Shown piece by piece: positions 61,698 to 64,000 of a DNA stretch of 64,000 nt. Position numbers and translations under genes: made by a program. The notes beneath the pieces are model-generated. The model made no database searches. It was not told the origin of the DNA and saw only the letters and a list, made by a program, of their open reading frames with translations. The stretch covers positions 1,860,001 to 1,924,000 of the forward strand of contig OZ241898.1 in NCBI GenBank assembly GCA_965203525.1. Direction: 5' to 3'. The stretch's first letter is position 1, and each line of letters starts with the position of its first letter. This DNA comes from WTFV01 sp965203525 (GTDB lineage Bacteria; Acidobacteriota; Vicinamibacteria; Vicinamibacterales; UBA8438).

Positions 61698-64000
61698 TCA
61701 GGTCCGGACCGAGAACAGGAAACAGCCGGCCGACGCCCCGAAGATCAGGTTGGGCGCCCAGGCGGCGGCGGCCGGCAGGAGCACCCCGGCGCTGCCGAGC
61801 GCCCCGAACACGCTCAGCACGATCCAGTAGCTGAACGCCAGCACGATGCCGGCGCCGACCCCGTACAGGGCGCCGCGCGGACCGATCGTCACGGCGAAGG
61901 GGACGGCGATGAGGGTGAGGATGACGGTGACGAAGGGGAAGGACGCCTTGCGGTGCAGGGCCACGGCCAGGCCGATGACGTCGAAGCCCCGCGCCCGCAG
62001 CTCGACGATGTGCCGGTCGAGCTCGCCGAAGGTCATCAGCTCCGCTTCCGGCAGCTCGGAGGCGAAGACCTCCGGCGGCGCCACCGCGGGCAGCGTCCGC
62101 TCGGCGTCCTGCGCGTACGCCGCGGCGTCGCCCGCCGCCGCCGGGAAGTCGCGCGACCAGACGCCGCGGGCGTTCCAGACGCCGTCGAACGACGCCCGGG
62201 CGGCGTAGGTCCGGCGCGCGAGCGACCAGGGGCGTTCGGCGAATTCGTAGACCGAGAGGCCGCCCACCTCGTCCCCGTCGGCGTCGAAGCGCAGGTAGTG
62301 GTAGACGTCGCCGTCCTCGTTGACGAGCCAGGCCCGGTTTCCGACGCCGAACGGCTGCGCCCGGCCGGTGCGGATCTCGTGGTTCAACGCCTCCGCGCGC
62401 CGGTTCGCCCGCGCCAGGACGCTCTCGCCGATGCCGAACAGGAGACCGCTCCACAGCACGCTGAAGCAGAGGATGGGCGCCGCCGTCCGGTACAGGCTGA
62501 TGCCGCACGCCTTCATGACGGTCAGCTCGCTGGTCCGGGTCAGCAGGCCGACGGTCACCAGGGTCGCCACCAGCGCCGCGACGGGGAGCACGTACGACAC
62601 GTACTGCGGCGTGGCGTACCAGAAGTACGCCAGCAGCTTCGGCAGCGTCGTCTCCTCCTTGAACAGCTTGTCGGAGAGATCGAGGAACGTGATGACGTAG
62701 AAGAGGCCGAGCAGGCCCACGAAGGCGAGCGCCATCCACCGCAGGTACGTCTTCGCCACGTACAGGTCGAGAAGACCGACGCCCGGCCGCGAAGCGGCGG
62801 AGACCGTGACGACCGGGCCGGCCCGCCGCGCGGCGTCCGGTCCGGGCGGCGGCGGCGCCGGCCCCGCCGCGCCGCGCGCGAGCCAGGGCGCCGGCGAGGT
62901 CCGCTCGATCGACCGGGAGCGCCGCCACACCAGCACGACGCCGGCCAGGCCCAGCACGACGTTCGGGATCCACCGGACGAGGTGCGGCGGCAGCCACTGT
63001 CCCTTCGCCAGCGCCGTGCCCAGGTACATCATCACGTAGTAGGCGAGGATGACGGCGACGCCGAGGGAGAAGCTCGCCAGACGCCCGTCCCGCCGGTTGC
63101 TCGCGCCCAGCCCGACCGCGAGCAGCACGAAGACGAAGCACGCCGCCGGGATCGAGAACTTCTCGTGGATCGCCATGATCGGCTGATGCGGCGAGACGCC
63201 GTCCGCGCGCATGGCGGCGACCTGCTCCCGGAGCTCCGGGATCGACATCTCCTTGAAGTCCCGCGGCGCTCCTCCCTCCGGAAACCGTGCCGAGGCGTCG
63301 AGCTGGATCGTCAGCTCCTCGAAGTCGTGGACTTCGTACGCCGCCGGGGCCGCCGGATCCACCCGGTGCCGCTCGCCCCGCCGCAGCGCCACGGCGATGG
63401 TCCGGCGCTCGGCGTCCACCGCGACGCGGCCCTGTTCGGCGACGTAGACGTCGGGTTGTTCCGGCCGGCGCACGTCGGCGAGGAAGACGTCCTTCCAGCC
63501 GTCCGGCGCGACCTCCCGCACGTACAGCACGGCCTGGGGAAACCGATCGATCTGGAACACCCGCGGCTTCACTTCGCCCTCGGCGCGGTTCGCGGAGATC
63601 CGGAACACGATTTCCCGGAACTGCCGGTGCGCGGCGGGCACGGTCTCCGCCAGAACGTAGCAGTCGGCCGCGGCCACCACGGCCGCGAGGAGCAGCAGGG
63701 GAGTCAGGACCCGGAAGACGCTGATGCCGCAGGCCTGCATCGCCACCATCTCGCGGTCGCTCGACAGACGTCCGAGCCCCATGAGGACCCCGATCAGAAG
63801 CGCCATCGGGAGCGTGACGCCGAGCGAGTACGGCAGCAGCGCCGCGAGGATCCGGAGGACGTCGCCGAACCCGACGCCCACGCCGATCAGTTCCTCTCCC
63901 TGCTTGGTGAGCGGATCGAGCATCAGCAGGAAGACCAGCACCACCTGCGCCAGGCAGAACGGCGCGACGACCTCCCGCAGGATGTACCGGTCCTTGATGC
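61698..64000 (-). CDS. LptF-LptG fusion protein, copy 2, partial at right edge
   Basis: At least 767 codons, open to the window edge, where it begins IKDRYILREVVAPFCLAQVV, aligned with SIIGRYVVREVLLPCCLTLL of copy 1. Only the first few residues appear to be missing. It has the same two-unit layout: unit 1 to about 63000, a linker (APWLARGAAGPAPPPPGPD), and unit 2 with LDLYVAKTYLRWMALAFVGLLGLFYVITFLDLSDKLFKE. The two copies are clearly related along their length, with the last 60 residues almost the same. A tandem duplication of an already fused gene is the simplest reading. Confidence 0.9.
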   Translation of the reverse strand, partial: IKDRYILREVVAPFCLAQVVLVFLLMLDPLTKQGEELIGVGVGFGDVLRILAALLPYSLGVTLPMALLIGVLMGLGRLSSDREMVAMQACGISVFRVLTPLLLLAAVVAAADCYVLAETVPAAHRQFREIVFRISANRAEGEVKPRVFQIDRFPQAVLYVREVAPDGWKDVFLADVRRPEQPDVYVAEQGRVAVDAERRTIAVALRRGERHRVDPAAPAAYEVHDFEELTIQLDASARFPEGGAPRDFKEMSIPELREQVAAMRADGVSPHQPIMAIHEKFSIPAACFVFVLLAVGLGASNRRDGRLASFSLGVAVILAYYVMMYLGTALAKGQWLPPHLVRWIPNVVLGLAGVVLVWRRSRSIERTSPAPWLARGAAGPAPPPPGPDAARRAGPVVTVSAASRPGVGLLDLYVAKTYLRWMALAFVGLLGLFYVITFLDLSDKLFKEETTLPKLLAYFWYATPQYVSYVLPVAALVATLVTVGLLTRTSELTVMKACGISLYRTAAPILCFSVLWSGLLFGIGESVLARANRRAEALNHEIRTGRAQPFGVGNRAWLVNEDGDVYHYLRFDADGDEVGGLSVYEFAERPWSLARRTYAARASFDGVWNARGVWSRDFPAAAGDAAAYAQDAERTLPAVAPPEVFASELPEAELMTFGELDRHIVELRARGFDVIGLAVALHRKASFPFVTVILTLIAVPFAVTIGPRGALYGVGAGIVLAFSYWIVLSVFGALGSAGVLLPAAAAWAPNLIFGASAGCFLFSVRT

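Overview
The window is about 64 kb of very GC-rich DNA with dense coding on both strands. The gene content points to an Acidobacteriota chromosome, most like class Vicinamibacteria. The pointers are a planctomycete-type cytochrome operon (DUF1587/1592/1595/1588/1585 with DUF1552 and an ankyrin protein), several secreted PQQ-type beta-propellers, secreted MBL-fold proteins, Uma2 nucleases, a secreted acidobacterial family of unknown function, and LptF-LptG fusions. This assignment rests on recognising families and is not a phylogenetic test.

Layout. 1-7.4 kb is a damaged defence-like island: a GHKL/HSP90-like ATPase running off the left edge, a DUF1156 DNA methylase split by an ISL3-family element (8-bp target duplication; exact removal restores 1114 codons), and a NYN-domain protein. 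7.4-23.6 kb holds periplasmic redox and secreted proteins, an ISKra4 transposase remnant, a DUF4143 ATPase and the cytochrome/DUF1552/ankyrin operon. 23.8-26.1 kb is a BlaI-BlaR1 pair with two perfect operators and an unusual second peptidase domain on BlaR1. 26-45.4 kb mixes secreted propellers, MBL proteins, three Uma2 nucleases, an M1 peptidase, a broken RHH/MazF pair, HupE/UreJ, a second DUF4143 ATPase and small lipoproteins. 45.4-51.2 kb is a second, lower-GC defence-like island: HepT-like HEPN, an MntA-like nucleotidyltransferase joined in frame to a type I specificity subunit (HsdS), an OLD/AAA ATPase, and a DUF4276 TOPRIM-like protein cut by an IS1380-family element. 51.2-53.1 kb is a frameshifted near-copy of the PQQ dehydrogenase at 11.5-13.3 kb. 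53.1-64 kb carries a DUF3347-like protein, a XerC/D recombinase, metK, a PHP-domain protein and two tandem LptF-LptG fusion genes.

The strongest unexplained signal is that most gaps between genes carry short direct duplications of nearby gene starts, gene ends or leaders. Unit spacing is very often 68-75 bp (seen range 41-83). Several units repeat a stop codon or a start codon, so the signal is tied to gene boundaries. They are not CRISPR and not one dispersed repeat: each locus repeats its own sequence.

No tRNA, rRNA or CRISPR array was seen. Start codons were chosen by eye from ribosome-binding sites, signal peptides and family length.
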